Shown here piece after piece: positions 53,281 through 63,690 of a stretch of DNA of 64,000 nt. The position numbers and the translations under genes were made by a program. The stretch lies in contig CM055094.1 of NCBI GenBank assembly GCA_029204225.1, forward strand, positions 31,677,427 through 31,741,426. The letters are read 5' to 3'. Position 1 is the stretch's first letter. Each line of letters starts with the position of its first letter. Source of the stretch: Diphasiastrum complanatum (Eukaryota; Streptophyta; Lycopodiopsida; Lycopodiales; Lycopodiaceae). The notes beneath the pieces were generated by a model. It had not been told where the DNA came from, ran no database searches, and saw only the letters and a program-made list of their open reading frames with translations.

Positions 53281-55406
53281 TTAGGACTAGATACTTTATC
53301 GTTGAGTATGTACCTTCAAAACAAAGGACACGCTTTCATTAAATATTGGTCTAATCCGCCGATATATCATCAATATACCAAAAATCTCAAACACTTCTAT
53401 TTTTTCGCCACCACTTTTCCATCACTTTTGCGCTCTGATTTCATGAATTTTTACGATCAAGCTCTCCTCCGCCATCACTAGTTTACCAATACAAGCGTCA
53501 TGGCAATTGTATTCAAAACACACCCAAAGCCAATTTTACCGATTTTACAACCATTAGTTATACGAGCACGAATTGAATGACTTCTTCAATTTGATCCATC
53601 AGTAATCCTCACGGATGTGTGCCATGAGCTGATCCGAAATCTGAATGAGACAGAAGAAAAACATATTTCCACCACTGTCTGGAATCAAGAGATAATTATT
53701 ACAAAAGGATTTTATTGTCGTGCCTTAGGTTTGCCTATGGACGGCAGTATGCCTGTTACAAAGCTAGACTTCATCACTGAGAGTGGAGTTTTTCAGAAAG
53801 AAGTTTGGCTTGAGAAATGGGGGATATAAACTCTCTTATTTCAGAGACTCCAATCTCATAAGCTTTGTGCGATTTGCTCTTGCTTCTATATTCTTACCGG
53901 AGCAAGAGTATACTATTTCTAATACGAATATGGGATACCTGCTGAGAGCCCTAAATGGAGAACTCATTGCCTTCGAACAGATTGCTTTCAAGCAATTCTG
54001 TAAGTTAGTAAAGATTAATCAGTTTTCCAGGCTTGGTTTGCAGATTGGTATTCTATGTATGCATGCCAGTGTGTTAATTGTGCAGTAAGATATCTCTCGT
54101 GGGAGATACATGATCAACCCAACAGCTTGGAAAGGTATCCAAGAAAGAATGATCCAAACCTTCCAGCTGCAATATCTGCAACTCTAGATGGTTTCATACG
54201 AGAAATTGAAAGAAGAACTGGAAGAGGTTAAGTTCCAATCGAACGAAATCCAGAATTTTGAAGAGAAAGAACTTGTCCAGCGCCAGGACCAGTCTACGCA
54301 GACGGACTCTATCAGAGAAGGCCATCCAGACAAATATTATTTTTAAGCAAATCCAGAAAGATCAAGAGGTGTAAGCTGACCCTGATGATGCTGAGAAGCC
54401 AATAGCAATCATTTGGCAGTAGGCTAAAGCGTCACATAGTGAAGCTGTCGAGAGAAAGAACAAGATAGTGTATTCACTACTAAAGACAGAATTTCAGACA
54501 TTCCAGCAAGAGCTAACGTTTTTTCTAGTCCAGAACTCCAGTGGAAAATGGACTACCTTCTTTTACCTAAACTTTTGGTTATACAAAAGAACAATGGGAA
54601 AGCCCTTGGACTTTTTCTAGCCTAAACACTTTTTGGGCCAAACTAACAGTGCACCAAAAAAGTATCCTTGCTCTTGCCATTGTTCAGAATAAGTTCAATG
54701 TACAAACTAACTATATCCATGTTGTCACAAGATCTTTGTATATACATATTTTAGAATACCTAAGAACATTTGAAAATAATATTTTTCCAGCTCTGGATGA
54801 GTATTGGAATAAGCTAGACTCATTAACATTTTTTATGTTAAAGAAGTTGTCCCTAGCCCTAATTCCATCCCTTCTAGAATCTCCAGTCAGCTGTTATTCC
54901 TTGATTTGTGGAAAATTTACACAGATTGGGAATCTAACTATTCTCATTATTTGGTGGAAGTCAAAGCAGATAATACAATTTGCTCCACTAATCCAATAGC
55001 CAGACCATACCATACTTACAATTATATAAACATTGCTTCTTTTATTTCATATGCCCTTTCGTCCATTTAACAACTGTACATTAAAGAAAAGTTCCTAGAA
55101 TATACATATGTAGCCCTCTCACTAATTGTCCCTTCTGCTGAGATGTCTGAAATCTTGTCTAAGGATAGTTGGTACACTCACCTTGAGTATAACACATTGA
55201 TCGACAACCCCCTTGCACCATTCGGAAATCAAGGAATGGGAGATTATCTGAGTCTATCATTCCAGGAAGATTATAACCAAAAGAACAATTATTACTTTTC
55301 TACAAAAGGGATGACCTTAGAGCAAGTCAATGAAAAAAATGAAGCCCGAGAAAAGGCTATTTTCCATAGAAAGCTAGCCAGCAGGAAGCGACAGAGAAGA
55401 ATGTAA
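53281..55406 (+). pseudogene. Decayed coding region of unknown family with coiled coil and basic tail
   Basis: Several + strand segments in different frames look like one broken protein of roughly 600 residues. They are: 53310-53481; 53617-53829 (HELIRNLNETEEKHISTTVW, GFYCRALGLPMDGSMPVTKL); 53830-54085 (FVRFALASIFLPEQEYTISN, MGYLLRALNGELIAFEQIAF); 54185-54345, a Glu/Lys/Gln coiled coil (YEKLKEELEEVKFQSNEIQN); 54460-54600; 54649-54999; and a C-terminal 55143-55406 with EKNEAREKAIFHRKLASRKR. It ends just before a purine tract and an LTR-like start at 55450. The RALGLP and FLP...LLRAL pattern faintly recalls the plant transposon domain PF20167, but this is a guess. It may be the gag-like protein of a non-autonomous LTR element. 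Confidence 0.5.
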
Positions 55407-55449
55407 GCAAATTGTTTGCGAGCCGCTGCACAGTTGAGGCAGGGGATAT

Positions 55450-55939
55450 GTGGAGCCTCATAATCCCACATTATGCAAAATTATTGTTTATATTGTAGAA
55501 AATTTCAGTTTTTATACATGTAAATGTGCTATAGTACCTAAATTCATGTAAAGGCCTATTTGCACTTTGAAAATTCACATTTAGGTTAGAACTCGCGACG
55601 TTTTGTGCGACGTTTTATAGAGACACAGTAGTGGATCTTAACCGACATCTTAACGGTTGGTAAACGACATTGAGGCTGGCGATCGTTCCTATAAGGTTGA
55701 CACTTTGTGCCATTGTACTTACGCATTTGCATAGATCTGAGTATCAATAGAGAGAGAAGAGAGCCAGTTTCTATAAGCTTGAGCATTCTTTCTCTCTACC
55801 ATCATTTACAACATTACTTCTTATCAATTGAGCGAATACACTCTATATGATCTATAACTGTTTGTGTATCTGCTCTATCTACGTCACACATATTTCTCAT
55901 GTTTTACTGAATTTCAGTCACTCTAATGTGGATTTTCAG
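55450..55939 (+). mobile_element. LTR-like sequence after the unknown coding region
   Basis: A purine tract GAGGCAGGGGATA is followed by TGTGGAGCCTCATAATCCC. About 490 bp later the sequence ends ATTTTCA, and GGTGTCACCAGAGAGCG follows, which could be a primer site. In between there is a GCGACGTTTTGTGCGACGTT direct repeat and an (AGAG) stretch at about 55751. Only one copy exists in the window, so neither end is proven. Confidence 0.45.
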
Positions 55940-56159
55940 GTGTCACCAGAGAGCGACAATTCTGACTAATGTGTGCAGGGAATTAGCCGAAGTTGTTAAA
56001 CATAACCTTAAGCGGAATTTCTTTCAATTTTGAATGAGCTATGTGTTCATATAATGAACTTGTTTAATGCTCTGTTCTGTTTGCTTGTGATAAGAACTAA
56101 TTCACTATATTCAATTAAGAGAAATCATTAGCCAATACGATTTTGTTTGATGAATCTAT

Positions 56160-56440
56160 TTGCTAGTTGTCGTCTGATCTGATTGCTTACTGTTATTTGA
56201 AGTGCCTGAAAGATAAAGTAATCTTTATAATCACAGACCTTGACCAATTCATTTCACCATTGGTGTTCTTGGATGCCAATTTACCCAAATATCTTTGGAT
56301 AACCAGATATGTCGTTGTAGTATTCATTGTGAATATTACACATCACAGTCCATTTACCATATTACATACACTTATCATACGAAATACGAGATTATTCTCT
56401 CTCTTGGAGAACGATCAAACCTTTTATACTACTTAATTCA
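56160..56440 (+). pseudogene. Ty1-copia integrase remnant (very decayed)
   Basis: The frame reads DANLPKYLWITRYVVVVFIV, then NITHHSP, equivalent to the copia integrase block .A.LPK.LW.EA...A.FI.NRTP. The catalytic residues are not on this piece. Identification rests on one block. Confidence 0.45.
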
Positions 56441-57176
56441 TTGATTTTGTGAAAATCTATAATGACTAGGCCACCACACTAATCCAAATCTAAATTTGGC
56501 CTAATCACTTAATTACGAGTGTACAATGAGTGGTTTAGATAGAAGACCCCCAAAACTCAAGTTTAAGGCCTATTGACTATTCAAGCTCAACATAAATGAA
56601 CTAAAGTGATTATGACTATCCTCCACACATGGTAACATGCTCCACACATGTGAAATTTCACTATGCACATGAAATTGCAAAATGATCAAGTTATATTTTG
56701 TCAAATCTTCACACATGCATCAAAATGATATCTCCAAATAGGGCCAGTACTCAAAACATTAGGCATAAGAAAACATGACTCTAAAGGGTCTCATGGGGAT
56801 GGTGATTCTAGAAAACACAAAAAGAGAGGATATTTTCTCTTCTGACAATTATTTTACATTTTCATGTACATATTTCAATCACACATGTGTGTGGAGCATA
56901 TTCCCACGTGTGAATAGTAGGTCTAGTTGCATTAGTTAATTCATGTCATAAAATAGGCTCTTGTTTCTTGAAGCAAAAGCATGCCTCTCGAAATCTGAGT
57001 TGATCAAGATAGATTTGATAGTGTACAAACTCTCATGCATGATAGGAATGGATGTTCTGTTCTTCACAGGCCGCAATGAAATAGAGGTTGTCGTCCCACC
57101 AAAGAAAAACAATGATGAAGAAGGATCTTGGATTTGCTTAGAGACTAGGATATAGATCAATTCTGATTTGTTTAAA
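56441..57176. other. Non-coding stretch with CACATGTG/CACGTG palindromes
   Basis: Palindromic CACATGTG or CACGTG-type words occur at about 56645, 56882 and 56904. A + strand frame at 56961-57155 (KNNDEEGSWICLE) shows no known motif. No LTR ends were fixed. Confidence 0.4.
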
Positions 57177-57530
57177 TGTTAGGGTAGGTGTCGTAGACAA
57201 CTATAGAAAATACGAACGATTAGGCGTCTTAGACAACCGTGCTATTCTCTGTAGCATGTTGCATTCCTCGCATATTTCAGAAATATGTCACATTTCTCGG
57301 GTGTCCAAAATGTTCTGAAATCCTGAGTAGAACACCTTTGTCGCATTTTTCACAAAAACCTTTTGTGCTCAAAATGATTGAAATGTTTAGAAGACTTTGT
57401 CGGGTTTTGAAGATTGCAAGTAAAAATGCGAACTATGCAACAATTAGTTCATTTTTGCAAACTACTTTGAGAGAGTGATTTACATGAGTGAATGGAGGGC
57501 AGTTAGGATGAGTAGGAGTAAGATTAACTC
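57177..57530 (-). mobile_element. 3' LTR of a - strand copia element (about 350 bp)
   Basis: On the - strand it begins TGTTGGAGTTAATCTTACTCC next to a purine tract (CTTAAGGGGGAG at about 57531-57545). A possible end is at TGTTAGGGTAGG (57177). The interior shares CATTTTTGCAAACTA with the 15.7-kb LTR, so the families are related. The left end is tentative. Confidence 0.65.
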
Positions 57531-57545
57531 CAACACTCCCCCTTA

Positions 57546-58345
57546 AGCTTACTACTATGAATCTGAATTTAAATTGAGATAACATATCTACCAAAGTAGA
57601 ATGTTTTCTCTTGACAATGGTTTTGTCAAAATAGCAGCCAACATATTGTTTGTTTACAGTAACTTAGTACAACATCTTTATTTTGAACTTTCTCTCTAAG
57701 AAAATGAAATTGAACTGATATATGCTTAGTTCTAGTATGAGTTCGTGGGTTTAGACATAGAGCAATGTAGTTTTGATTGTTACACTAAGAGTACAGTTGG
57801 ACCCGTCTATGGAAATTGCAGATCATGTAACAACCTTCTAAACCAAATAATTTCCTTCACTGTTGATGTAGTTGCAACGTATTATGATTCTGTAGAGGAC
57901 AACAAAATGCATTTCTGCTTTCTGTTGTTCCATGAAATGGATTTTCCTACAAGAAAACAAATATAACCAGATGTGGACTTTTTGGTATCCACGTCTCTTG
58001 CCCAATTTGAATCAGAATAAGTGACTAGTGTTAGTGTAGTTTCTGTACTACCATTTAGTACAAAGCATAGTGCTTCATAGCTTGAATATACCTCATTAGT
58101 CGTTGTAGAGGCTTCTTGTGTTGAAAGCATAGATTGGACACATATTGTGACAGTGTGCTTACCGCATACGCTAGATGAGGTCATGTGCAGATTATAGAAT
58201 ACATTATAGATCTGATTATGGACTGATAAGGATATCTACACATCTCTTTTTGTTCTGCTTGAGTTCTGGGGCACATGTCTTCAGACAGTTTGAATCTTGG
58301 ATCCATAGGTGTTGTTGGGAAAGAGGGTGTGTGAAAACCAAAAAT
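57546..58345 (-). pseudogene. Ty1-copia RT tail and RNase H
   Basis: On the - strand: TTPMDPRFKLSEDMCPRTQA and YPYQSIIRSIMYSIICT (RT tail, 58185-58320). RNase H follows with LVTYSDSNWARDVDTKKSTSG and ISWNNRKQKCILLSSTES (about 57885-58020), then HTRTKHISVQFHFLREKVQN at about 57690-57750. The linear order is complete from RT tail to polypurine tract, though frames are broken near 57880 and 58150. The YVDD part of RT is missing beyond 58345, where sequence changes to AAGAAACGAAC-type repeats. Confidence 0.86.
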
Positions 58346-58931
58346 AGCTCGAAAAGAAACGAACACGAAAAGAAACGAACTTGAAACTCAAAAAAGAAAT
58401 GAACTCGAACGAAAAGTGTTCATGCGCAGTGGAATGAGCTATCTCACTCTTTTCCTACTCATGAGTAAGCCTATCATAATCGAACAGAACGTTAGTGATA
58501 GAAATCACGTTCAATCTGATTACGTAGCCAAATATTAAGCAACAAAACATCAGAAAGATAATTTGTCGCGAACAACTAGAGAAATTATTAGTTGCGAATA
58601 ATTCGTGAAGAGCTAGACTGAGCTTGACTGATAATCAGTCGCAAATTAGTCGTGAAGGCGAGACTAAATATTAGTCGCGAACAGCTAGACTAATAATAAT
58701 TCGCGACGAACAGACTACCAGATTAAGTAATAAGAGAGTCAGACAAAATGTATAAAAACATAGCAATATTGACACAAATCTGAACACAGAACAAACAGAG
58801 CTGTAATCAGATCAAATATAGCGAAATATACAGGTCAATAATGCAGGTGAGCACAAGACACAAAACAATTTCATGTCATGTGTCACAAAATTGTTCGTGA
58901 ACAATTTTGTTTCATGTCTTTTCTATCAAAA
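58346..58931 (-). mobile_element. LTR-like region with TCGCGAA motifs and a perfect palindrome
   Basis: Lies immediately downstream (on the - strand) of the RNase H stop of the next copia, where its 3' LTR should be. It holds short direct repeats of CGAAAAGAAACGAAC (58350-58385). It also has six variants of GTCGCGAAC/TTCGCGAC between 58566 and 58710, and the 24-bp palindrome 58886-58909. LTR ends were not fixed. Confidence 0.55.
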
Positions 58932-59480
58932 TCAGAGTGGAGAGCTGGAAAGGCTTTGGCAATAGAAACATTTTGTTTTAAGACTGCTCCTCTGCTTCTC
59001 GAACAGACCTTTGTCTAAGGCCTTTGTGAAAATGTCAGCTATCATCTCTTTTGTTCCAATGAAGGTAGTCTGCAACATCTTCTTCTCAATTAGATCTCTT
59101 ATCAAGTGGTACTTGATCGCAATGTGTTTCATCCTTGAGTGAAACACAGGGTCTTTGTTCATATGTATTGCAGATGTGTTGTCCATCTGTAAAACTAGAG
59201 GTTCATTCCTCATTTCGCCCAGTTCATCAAGGAATCGTTTGAGCCAAATTATTTTGTTGGCCATCTTTGCTATTGCAAGTACTCTGCTTCGCAAGATGAT
59301 TGAGCCACAATGGTCTGTTTCTTGCTGACCCAGAGAATTGTTGCTCCTGATGCGATGGTGCATCCTCCTGAAACACTTTTGCAGTCGTCCCTTGAGAGGT
59401 GCCTAGCTAGCATTACTGTAGGAAAGCATCTGGAACCCTGCATCACAACAATAACACAAACCAAAATCTTCTGTTAATTG
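58932..59480 (-). pseudogene. Ty1-copia RNase H
   Basis: On the - strand: SVSGGCTIASGATILWVSKK and QTIVAQSSCEAEY (about 59270-59400), then ALAIAKMANKIIWLKRFLDE, LVLQMDNTSAIHMNKDPVFH, SRMKHIAIKYHLIRDLIEKK, IGTKEMIADIFTKALDKGLF (58990-59265). The catalytic DN pair (MDNTSAI) and the terminal DIFTK block are intact. The frame changes once near 59280. It is the best-preserved RNase H in the window. Confidence 0.92.
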
Positions 59481-60600
59481 AAGATATTGCGAAATTCATT
59501 TTGCAGTCTTCCAATGAGTCGAGCCTAGATTTGTACATAATTGGCTCATCCTAGACACTGCATAAGCAATGTCAAGACGTGTGTTATTTACAAAGTACAT
59601 CAATGATCCGATCAACTTCCTATATGGTGTAAGCTGCATTAATTTTCTTTCTTCTTCAATTCTCAAACAATTTTTGTTCGTCGGTACCGTTCCTGCAAGC
59701 ATTGGAGTATTTGCTCCTTTACAATTCAGCATCCCAAAATCTTCTAGGATTTTTTGGATATATCTAGACTAATGAAGGTACAATTTACCTCCCTCATAGT
59801 CCCTGTCAATCTGTAAGCCAAGGTAACACCTGGCTTCTCCCAGATCTGCAATCTTGAAATGTTTCGAGATATCATTCTTCACTTCGGCAATAAGCTTCTC
59901 ACTCTTGTAGAGTATCAGAATGTCGTCCACATACACAGCTACAATGATGATCTTCCCATCTGTAATTCTTACATAGACATTGGAATCAGCCATTAGTGGC
60001 TTGAATCCTAAGGATTTCAGGACTTGATCTTTCTTCTTGTGCCATTTTCAAGCTGACTGTTTCAGTCCATAGATACTCCTATGCATTCTGCATGCATAAG
60101 TAGGAGACATAGCCTGGGGGTTGATCCATGTAGACCTCTTCGTCTAGCTCACCATGCAAGAAGACTGTCTTCTCATCCACAATGTGAATCCTGAGATCAT
60201 AAGCAGCTGCATATGAAAATAGTAAACGTAGGGATGAATGTTTCATGATAGGAGAGAAGGTCTCAGAATAGTCAATACCATAACTTTGAGAAAATCCCTT
60301 CGCTACAAGTCTTGCCTTATACTTTGAGACATTTCCATCTGGTCCATACTTTAGCTTGTATACCCATTTGCATTTTACAGTCTTTCACTTATCTGGTAAT
60401 AGCTGCAATGTCCATACCTGATTTTTCCTCATGGATTCCATCTTCTCATTCATGGCTTGGATGCACTTGTCCTTCTCTGGACATACAATTTCTTTCTCAA
60501 ATGTTTGTGGTTCACCACCGAATCCACAGAACTCTTCTGATGTAGAAGCTAAGCTATTTGGCACATATCTTGCTGGCGCTTTTCGTTGTCTTGTCAACCC
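59481..60600 (-). pseudogene. Ty1-copia reverse transcriptase
   Basis: From right to left: linker end RYVPNSLAS and EEFCGFGGEPQTFEKEI, MESMRKNQVWTLQLLPD (60390-60597), then degenerate CKW.Y...GPDG.V and YKARL.AKGFS blocks (about 60290-60370). RMHRSIYGLKQSA lies at about 60070, and ADSNVYVRITDGKIIIVAVY with catalytic YVDDILIL at about 59930-59955. The tail has LGLQIDRDYEGGKLYL, CKGANTPMLAGTVP and IGSLMYFVNNTRLDIAYAVS (59500-59730). Several shifts break the N-terminal half. It belongs to the same family as 2-1790. Confidence 0.92.
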
Positions 60601-61195
60601 TCTGGAAGATCCTCCTGGAACTGCAATGCCTTTGTCTTTGTCTGCTCTGCTAGGTCTAGAACCATTTTGGTTTACAGGTACTATAGCAGTAGGTCAAAAC
60701 TTTCTTCCTTTGAGTGTTCATCCTCTGCTCCCTCTGTCACAACTGGCAGATCATAGTACTATCTTTCAAGAAGTTCATAACTGATGAGATCATCGTTGGC
60801 CATCATTATGCTCTCATTAAATTTGACATCTCTGACTGTCTTCACTATATTGGTTTCTAGCATATAGATTCTGTAGTATGACGAATTGTTTTCATATCCT
60901 ACAAGATATCTTTATTCAGCTTTCTCATCAAGCTTCTTTCGAAGCTTATCAAAAACATGTGCATAAGCTGCATAGCCAAATATACGGATGTGAGTCAAAT
61001 TGGGTTTTCTACCCCACCATAATTCGTGTGTTGTCGTGTGAGAAACACCAGACTTTCTTGTCTTGTTCTGAATGTAAGTAGCTATAGCTACTGCTTCAAC
61101 CCACGATACTCTTGGAGCTTTCGAGTAGGCCATCATGCATCTCTCACAAAAAATTTCAGTCTCGTCAAAATGATATCGGATCAACGTGCACACTG
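60601..61195 (-). pseudogene. Ty1-copia integrase C-terminus and linker
   Basis: The - strand frame 61193-60912 reads VSWVEAVAIATYIQNKTRKS, then WWGRKPNLTHIRIFGYAAYA and KLRKKLDEKAE. It continues after a stop with YLVGYENNSSYYRIYMLETN and ESIMMANDDLISYELLE (60780-60905). A decayed acidic linker then reaches 60600. The catalytic integrase core is missing beyond 61195. VSW.EAV.IATYIQN is very like copia B at 4.7 kb. Confidence 0.85.
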
Positions 61196-61242
61196 TTGTT
61201 CAGTCCTTAACCAAAATCATTCAGTCGCGTTGAATTTTTCAC

Positions 61243-61892
61243 TCAATTACTTCCTTCCAATGTTCGTGTGGCTTGAACAATTTTGTATCTCACACTTGAT
61301 TCTTTGCATGTGTGATTGGATAAGAATCTTCTTACTTTAGCACCTCCAATTGATGGCTTATTAGAAACGTTTCCTTTTTTTTTCGGAGAGTCTGTCACTT
61401 TTTCCAATCGTGACATTCCCTTTATGTATTCCTGCATTTGACAAAACTATTTCCAACCTCCTAATTGTTGCTTTAGCCACAGACTCTGGTTTATGATTCC
61501 ATGCTAGTAGAATATGCAGGTAAATAAGTTTTTCAATAATACGAACCTCAGCATGCAATGTGCATATGTGAACATTTTTTAATGGAATTGGCAGAACACT
61601 TTTCATATTTGGATCTTCAGTTTCTCGTGTTGGGCCAGTGTTTGATCATCCCAAATTCATATTGTAGCAATCCTTTATGCAGTAAAGACATGGATGCTTT
61701 GATGTTGCCCCATGAGAGACATTGTACATACATTTTAATGTTTTAAAATCCCCTGCAAGGTGCCATTGAATTTGAAAACTTCCATGGTTTTTTACTATAA
61801 ATTTCTCACCATCCAAATGTCTCTTTATAATCTCGCCATGATTTGTATTTGAAAGTATCCATGAACATATTTTATGGTCATCTTTCAAGATC
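61243..61892 (-). pseudogene. Unassigned protein with HPCLYC motif, frameshifted
   Basis: Three - strand segments in different frames appear to form one collinear domain. The first (61646-61888) reads KHICSWILSNTNH-like sequence, then FQIQWHLAGDFKTLKCMYNV and ATSKHPCLYCIKDC. The second (61361-61606) reads VLPIPLKNVHICTLHAEVRI, EKLIYLHILLAW and SNAGIHKGNVTI. The third (61243-61400) reads KKGNVSNKPSIGGAKVRRFL. An acceptor-like CTCTACAG precedes the first segment at 61893. GD.K.L...G...A...HPC.YC resembles a zinc-ribbon step seen in some transposase-like proteins of unknown function, from memory only. It has no retroelement motifs and is interrupted by the copia at its left. Confidence 0.5.
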
Positions 61893-62110
61893 TGTAGAGA
61901 AGCAAGTAATGCATGACATGTCAGTAAAAACTGGCAAGGTATGAAATGTTAATAATGATATTCTAAATGAAATTTGAAATGTATACTTGAAATGCCGCCA
62001 ACCACCATATGTGCCATTGTGACTATAGAAAAGGTAAATCAGATATCCACAGTAGCCTTGCCCGAAAAGAGTAAAATTATGTTGTTGAAGGTGCTAGGTA
62101 GTGATGACAA

Positions 62111-62186
62111 CATTTGAGAGACTTGGGGGATGCCCAGGGGAGATAAATCATTTGAGAGACTTGGGGGATGCCCAGGATAGCTAAAT
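62111..62186. repeat. 38-bp tandem duplication
   Basis: CATTTGAGAGACTTGGGGGA plus 18 further bases (62111-62148) is repeated directly at 62149-62186 with only a few changes. Confidence 0.93.
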
Positions 62187-62239
62187 CATTCATATCTTAG
62201 ATTGCAAAGGAGGTCTGGATATCACAGTTCCTAGACTCT

Positions 62240-62757
62240 GGCTTTGAATTGTTGGATGGGATATTGGTTTATCAATTTGTCGAGCACATTGTGCTGCTTG
62301 ATGAGCCATCTATGTGCAATTATTTTGAAGACATTAAGGTGGTTCATAGGAGTCACTTATTTGAGAGAGTGGCAAAGGACATGACATTGGCACAACCTAA
62401 TAGAGCCTTGCAGGTCAATATGGACAGAGCTTCCAGGAGACTTACTTTCAGGTACACATTTACTTTTCTATTCATATATATGGGGTATCATTGCTTGCAA
62501 TTCAACCCATTCTCATTGAGATGGCATGTGGAAGTTTTAATTTCATCTTTGTAGGTAGTTGAAGTACTTACAAATCAACAGCCTCTTGAAGTCTCTGCCT
62601 CCTATAATGATGGCTTGGTTGTCTTTGGAAGGTAATGCTAGCATGTTCTTTGAGTACATGCTTAAAGATAAAGTGAAATTCAATGATTGGGAGAGAAAGA
62701 ATTGCCCGTGGTGGCTAGATATGGCCAGAGACCACTTTTTGGATGAGGAAAGATAAT
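62240..62757 (+). pseudogene. Unassigned protein-like segments
   Basis: Two + strand frames look coding. 62240-62451 reads LVYQFVEHIVLLDEPSMCNY, VVHRSHLFERVAKDM and NRALQVNMDRASRRLTF. 62559-62756 reads YLQINSLLKSLPPIMMAWLS, MLKDKVKFNDWERK and CPWWLDMARDHFLDEER. Between them a GT...AG stretch (62452-62554 or 62558) could be an intron, but neither acceptor keeps the frame open, so this is either a pseudogene or a wrong junction. No family was recognised. No retroelement motif was seen. It lies 350 bp from the HPCLYC region on the other strand and may be related to it. Confidence 0.4.
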
Positions 62758-63119
62758 ATATGCAAAAACACAAAAGGGGTACACTTGTTCAGGAAAGCTA
62801 CTCATCAGAGGATAATAGCCAAGCAGCCAACATGCAACAAGAATGTGTAGAGGGTATGTGTAAAGATGCAAGGAAAAAATGTTGGACCCTTTATGTGCCT
62901 CCCTAATTGGATGGATCTAGAGGGCAAAAATGGGGGTCTATGGATCTATTCCAGGTGAGTATTGTGTGAAAAATAATCAGATCATTAATTTTCAATCAAT
63001 CTCTAAGATCTTTGATTACTTAAGATAGCACATCTAGCACCATTGACAATGTAGAACTCTAGCTCTAACAATGCATAGAAGCCATAAACTCTAATAGATA
63101 TTGAAAAAATCAGATATGA

Positions 63120-63690
63120 ATGATAAAGTATTGTTGTTGTCCGTACAAAACCAGTAAGCTACTATATTTTCCAACTAACCCAAACAAGATCCTAATCATG
63201 CAAAATCTACCCGAACCTCGTACCATCCGTGAAGTATATTCCTTCCTTGGCCACACCAACTACTATCGGTGCTTTATTCTAGACTTCGCTAATAAAGCAC
63301 GATTAATCTATAAAATAGTCGGTGTCCCCAAAAGGACTGATGAACAATGTGTCGCATTCAATCAACTAAAAGAAGCCCTTACCAATGCATATATCCTCCA
63401 GGCTCCTGATTATTCCAAAGAATTCCATGTGCATACCAATGCATCCAAGTATGCCATTGGAGTAGTGCTCACCCAACCGGGAGAATTCAAAAGGATTATC
63501 CAGTTTGATTTCTCAGTAGACAATTGATACCCACTGAAGTCAATTATACCACTACCGAGCGTGAAGCTTTGGCAATGGTATATGCGGTTCAGAAGTTTTG
63601 CCATTATCTTTTGGAGAAAGTTTTTGCCTTCTTCACTGATCCATCAACAAGACTTGCACAACCAGTCGTATTACTCGATTGATGTTAGCA
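63120..63690 (+). pseudogene. Ty3-gypsy RT thumb and RNase H fragment
   Basis: Reads QNLPEPRTIREVYSFLGHTN, YYRCFILDFANKARLIYKIV (RT thumb, 63200-63320), then VAFNQLKEALTNAYILQAPD. The RNase H start is EFHVHTNASKYAIGVVLTQP (63420-63480), where the usual TDAS is TNAS. A shift near 63525 leads to LIPTEVNYTTTEREALAMVY with the catalytic Glu, and FCHYLLEKVFAFFTDPST (to about 63650). The YxDD palm and integrase are absent. The family differs from gypsy 2/3. Confidence 0.88.
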
